Assembly: GCA_017620435.1 (NCBI GenBank)
Contig: JAFZQL010000076.1
Location: 1-17,510 of the forward strand
Origin: Erysipelotrichaceae bacterium
Lineage (GTDB): Bacteria > Bacillota_I > Bacilli_A > Erysipelotrichales > Erysipelotrichaceae
Direction of reading: 5' to 3'
DNA: 17,510 nucleotides
How positions within the stretch are numbered: position 1 is the stretch's first letter; each line of letters starts with the position of its first letter. Shown piece by piece: positions 15,152 to 17,510 of the stretch. Below the pieces are notes generated by a model. That model was not told the origin of the DNA, ran no database searches, and saw only the letters and a program-made list of their open reading frames with translations. Both the position numbers and the translations under genes were made by a program.

Positions 15152-16186
15152 ATGTTTATGGATGAAATAACAGATACTATCCGGGTGTTCGGACCTATTC
15201 TTGCCATCGCCTGGATCATTACGATCGCATCGATCATTGCAAGACCGCAGAACTATTTCAACAGCATGCTTCTGCTGGGTGCCCTGCTGGTGACGATGCT
15301 TTTTGTCGCCAGCTTTTTTGGAGAATACACGGGAATGTTCCTGCTGGCCTGTTTCCTGATCATCATGGCTGCCCTGTTTATGGTTCCGCTGCTGCTGATC
15401 ATCAACGGCATCCAGATGATCAAGAGAGAATCATTCTGCCTGGCTCATGTACTGTCTTTGGTTCTTGGCGTTGTTGTCGGGATCGGCGAGATCGCGGCAG
15501 TGATCTATGTGCTCGGTCTGTCCGATTTTATCAGTCTGTATAATGCAGAATACTGGATCCTTCTGCTGATATTTACTGTCTTCTATTTCAGTTTTCTGGT
15601 ACTTAGTTTTGTCATTTATTCGGTGTTCATTCAGATTATGCCGCATCGGATGAATTTCGACTATATCATCATTCACGGCTGCGGTCTGATTGGGGGAGAG
15701 AAGCTGTCTAGGCTGCTTTCCAATCGAGTGGATAAGGCAATCGAGATCTACAATAAATGTAAGAAAAAGCCGGTCATCATCCCTAGCGGGGGCAAGGGAG
15801 AGGATGAGAAACTCTCCGAAGCGGAAGCGATGAAGAACTATCTGCTGGAGCACGGTATCCCGGAAGAGGATATCCTTGTGGAAGACAAGTCGGCAACAAC
15901 CAGAGAAAACCTGATCAATTTCAGGAATCTGATCGATGTCAGAGAAGGAAAGAAAAAGATCGCCCTTGTTTCCAGCAACTACCACATCTACAGGTGCCTG
16001 AGGCTGGCGAAAGAAGTCGGTCTGAAGTGTACGGGAATCGGCGCCAAGGTGGCCTTCTACTACTGGCCGTCTGCTCTGATCAGGGAGTTTATCGCCGTTT
16101 TCCTGGAGAAGCGTTTTCTGATCCGGGCACTGATCGGCTATCTGCTGTTTATCAGCCCGATCCTGTATGCCTTATTGAATCATTAG
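15152..16186 (+). CDS. Membrane-embedded DUF218 (YdcF-like) protein, paralogue of 7514-8959
   Basis: A 344-residue protein with about five hydrophobic helices in residues 8-158, a DUF218 domain about 165-310, and one closing helix near 320-341. Domain motifs: DYIIIHGCG (near 170), NRVDKAIEIY, IPSGGKGEDE (near 210), AEAMKNYLLEHGIPEEDI, EDKSATTREN, SSNYHIYRCLRLA and ALIREFIAVF. The order and many residues match the longer protein at 7514, which has an extra N-terminal soluble segment. Function is probably in envelope metabolism by analogy with SanA/ElyC; the reaction is not known. The start is uncertain: ATG 15152 and ATG 15158 are both possible and neither has a clear ribosome site, which suggests coupling to the gene 31 bases upstream. 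Confidence 0.85.
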   Translation: MFMDEITDTIRVFGPILAIAWIITIASIIARPQNYFNSMLLLGALLVTMLFVASFFGEYTGMFLLACFLIIMAALFMVPLLLIINGIQMIKRESFCLAHVLSLVLGVVVGIGEIAAVIYVLGLSDFISLYNAEYWILLLIFTVFYFSFLVLSFVIYSVFIQIMPHRMNFDYIIIHGCGLIGGEKLSRLLSNRVDKAIEIYNKCKKKPVIIPSGGKGEDEKLSEAEAMKNYLLEHGIPEEDILVEDKSATTRENLINFRNLIDVREGKKKIALVSSNYHIYRCLRLAKEVGLKCTGIGAKVAFYYWPSALIREFIAVFLEKRFLIRALIGYLLFISPILYALLNH

Positions 16187-16193
16187 AAAGCTT

Positions 16194-16877
16194 ATGTGTA
16201 CGAGTATTGTTTCTAACAGAAAGAAAACGATCGTTGGCTGGAATCTGGATCTTCTGGATATGGAATACAGAGTCCGTCCTGACGATGAGGGTGTTTATAT
16301 CGAAATTAACGATGCCAGAGAAGGATGGCTTCCTTTATTCGGTGCCAACGACAGAGGAGATTTTATCGGCATGCCGACCTGCTGGCCTTACGACAAAAGA
16401 AGTGATCCTGTGCAGGATGGAAACAGCGTGATCCTGCTGGATATCGATCTGCTGCTGAAGAAGAAGACGCTGCAGGAGATTAAAGAGATTGCCGAGAATG
16501 AGACCGTCTGCAGCGTTCCCTGTCTGACATTCATGTCCTCACTGTCGGATAAAGACGGCAACGTTCTGTATATTGTTCCGGGGCAGGGCAGTCTGTATTA
16601 CGAAAAACCGGAATATAGAGTCATGACCAACTTCTCGCCGTTCAAGATGAACAGTGAGGAACATCCCTGGATGGGATGGGACCGTTATTTGAAGGCGGAA
16701 GAAATGCTGAGGGAAGCCGAAGATGATTTTGATGTCGAAGACTGTTTTACCGTTCTGAAAGAAGTTTCCCAGACAGTCTGTCCGACCGTCGTGTCAATGG
16801 TTTACGATGTGACGGACAGAACGGTATACTGGTGCGAAAACAGGGAATGGGGCAATCGAAAAGAAAAGAAGTTTTAA
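16194..16877 (+). CDS. Ntn-hydrolase-like protein (choloylglycine hydrolase/penicillin acylase-like, short)
   Basis: A 227-residue protein beginning MCTS, so removal of Met would expose Cys2 as an N-terminal nucleophile, as in linear-amide C-N hydrolases (bile salt hydrolase, penicillin V acylase, AAT-like). Supporting features: GWNLDL at 15-20 aligns with the GRNLD motif but with Trp16 in place of the usual Arg; GANDRGD at 50-56 resembles GxNExG; VMTNFSPF (143-150) matches the catalytic Asn region; and the C-terminus ends in a VYD...DRTVYW beta hairpin. It is shorter than bile salt hydrolases (about 315-340), so substrate is open: an N-acyl amide or peptide-like bond is the reasonable guess. 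No signal peptide; probably cytoplasmic. It starts 7 bases after the previous stop with a weak AAAG site. Confidence 0.65.
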   Translation: MCTSIVSNRKKTIVGWNLDLLDMEYRVRPDDEGVYIEINDAREGWLPLFGANDRGDFIGMPTCWPYDKRSDPVQDGNSVILLDIDLLLKKKTLQEIKEIAENETVCSVPCLTFMSSLSDKDGNVLYIVPGQGSLYYEKPEYRVMTNFSPFKMNSEEHPWMGWDRYLKAEEMLREAEDDFDVEDCFTVLKEVSQTVCPTVVSMVYDVTDRTVYWCENREWGNRKEKKF

Positions 16878-16896
16878 GAAAGGTACGGATTAAAAG

Positions 16897-17235
16897 ATGA
16901 AGAGACTGATAGGATACTGCGGACTGGATTGTGAGAAATGTGATGCCTATATTGCTACGATCAATAATGACCAGGAGCTGTGTGAGAAAACGGCAAAACT
17001 CTGGAGTCAGCTGAATCAGACAGAAATCACTCCGGAGCAGATCCGCTGTGAAGGCTGCCGTATGGACGGGATCAAATCAGCCTGGTGCGGCAGTTTCTGC
17101 GAGATCCGCAAATGTGCGGAGAACAAGAATGTCGAGACCTGCGGAGGATGTCCTGAAATGGATGGCTGTCCGATCCTGGATATGATCGTATCCAACAATC
17201 CTGAAGTACTGGAGAACCTGAAAGGTCAGGAATGA
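16897..17235 (+). CDS. DUF3795-like cysteine-rich protein
   Basis: A 112-residue protein with 12 cysteines (8, 12, 15, 29, 51, 54, 64, 68, 73, 82, 85, 91). The opening YCGLDCEKCDAY, the middle CEGCRMDG and WCGSFCEIRKCA, and the TCGGCPEMDGCP tail match the layout of DUF3795 proteins, whose Cys sets are thought to bind metal; function is unknown. The start ATG lies 19 bases after the previous stop; the nearest ribosome-site-like stretch (GAAAGG) is rather far, so translation may be modest. Its stop overlaps the next gene (ATGA), which encodes another cysteine-rich protein. Confidence 0.85.
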   Translation: MKRLIGYCGLDCEKCDAYIATINNDQELCEKTAKLWSQLNQTEITPEQIRCEGCRMDGIKSAWCGSFCEIRKCAENKNVETCGGCPEMDGCPILDMIVSNNPEVLENLKGQE

Positions 17236-17510
17236 AAAGAGAACTCGGTATCGGAAGATGCGGACTGACCTGCTGTCTGTGCAGCGAAAACGAACACTGC
17301 CGGGGCTGCAGAAGCGAAGACTGTCCGGATAAAGAATGGTGCAAAAACAGAAGCTGTTCCATGGAAAATGGACTGGAGCACTGTTTTGAATGTGATCGGG
17401 AATGCAGAAAAGGTCTGTTGTCAAAGATTAAACCGTACGGTTTCACTCTTTTTGCGAAACGTTACGGAATCGAGGAACTGCTGGACTGCCTGGAACGTAA
17501 CGAAAGAAAC
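17232..17510 (+). CDS. Second cysteine-rich protein, partial (3' end outside window)
   Basis: An open frame from ATG 17232, overlapping the previous stop as ATGA, runs to the window end without a stop (93 residues visible). It has 13 cysteines (10, 14, 15, 17, 23, 26, 31, 37, 42, 51, 54, 58, 86), with pairs such as RCGLTCCLC, CRGCRSEDC and CFECDREC, then a region KIKPYGFTLFAKRYGIEEL that resembles a folded helical part. The CGLTC opening echoes CGLDC of the preceding DUF3795-like protein, so the two are probably distant relatives that act on the same metal or redox task. Upstream purines (GGTCAGGAATG) give a weak ribosome site; coupling is likely. Confidence 0.75.
   Translation, partial: MKRELGIGRCGLTCCLCSENEHCRGCRSEDCPDKEWCKNRSCSMENGLEHCFECDRECRKGLLSKIKPYGFTLFAKRYGIEELLDCLERNERN

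Noticed and set aside
1..17510. Mobile element, phage, toxin-antitoxin or CRISPR content
   Set aside because: No transposase, integrase, terminal inverted repeats or spaced direct repeats were seen; both tRNA genes are intact with no adjoining integrase.

Overview
This window looks like a chromosomal segment of a low-to-mid GC Bacillota, possibly Erysipelotrichales. The evidence is purine-rich Shine-Dalgarno sites, T-box and lysine-riboswitch control, tRNA genes with encoded CCA, a type III (CoaX) pantothenate kinase and a DegV protein; the order is an inference. There is no insertion sequence, integrase, phage gene or CRISPR array. Coding density is high. No gene-free stretch exceeds 300 bases: the three largest gaps are 2029-2291 (T-box leader), 7292-7513 (divergent promoter region) and 8960-9254 (lysine riboswitch leader).

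Region 1 (1-4560, + strand): the 3' part of tex, then a promoter whose -35 box overlaps the tex stop, a T-box leader with apparent specifier UUC (Phe), an APC-family amino acid permease and an overlapping MscS-type channel gene, closed by a bidirectional terminator. Region 2 (4560-7300): tRNA-Thr(GGU), maf and a divergent coaX on the minus strand, tRNA-Leu(UAG) on the plus strand, and an M42 aminopeptidase on the minus strand that converges on tRNA-Leu over a second bidirectional terminator.

Region 3 (7300-11605, + strand): a membrane-anchored DUF218/YdcF-type protein, then a lysine riboswitch leading a three-gene polar amino acid ABC importer (binding lipoprotein, permease, ATPase), closed by a strong terminator. 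The riboswitch makes lysine the likely substrate.

Region 4 (11606-17510, + strand): an extended -10 promoter followed by eight tightly packed genes with no visible internal terminator: DegV/FakB-like fatty-acid-binding protein, nucleoside-phosphorylase-like enzyme, a fusion of a PlsY-like acyltransferase with a FlaR-type P-loop kinase, an unknown six-helix membrane protein, a second DUF218 protein, a short Ntn-hydrolase-like protein and two cysteine-rich proteins (the last runs off the window). This is the least conventional part. The DegV plus PlsY pairing suggests a link to fatty-acid use or membrane lipids, but the cluster's role is unknown. The fusion protein is the best candidate for something not described.
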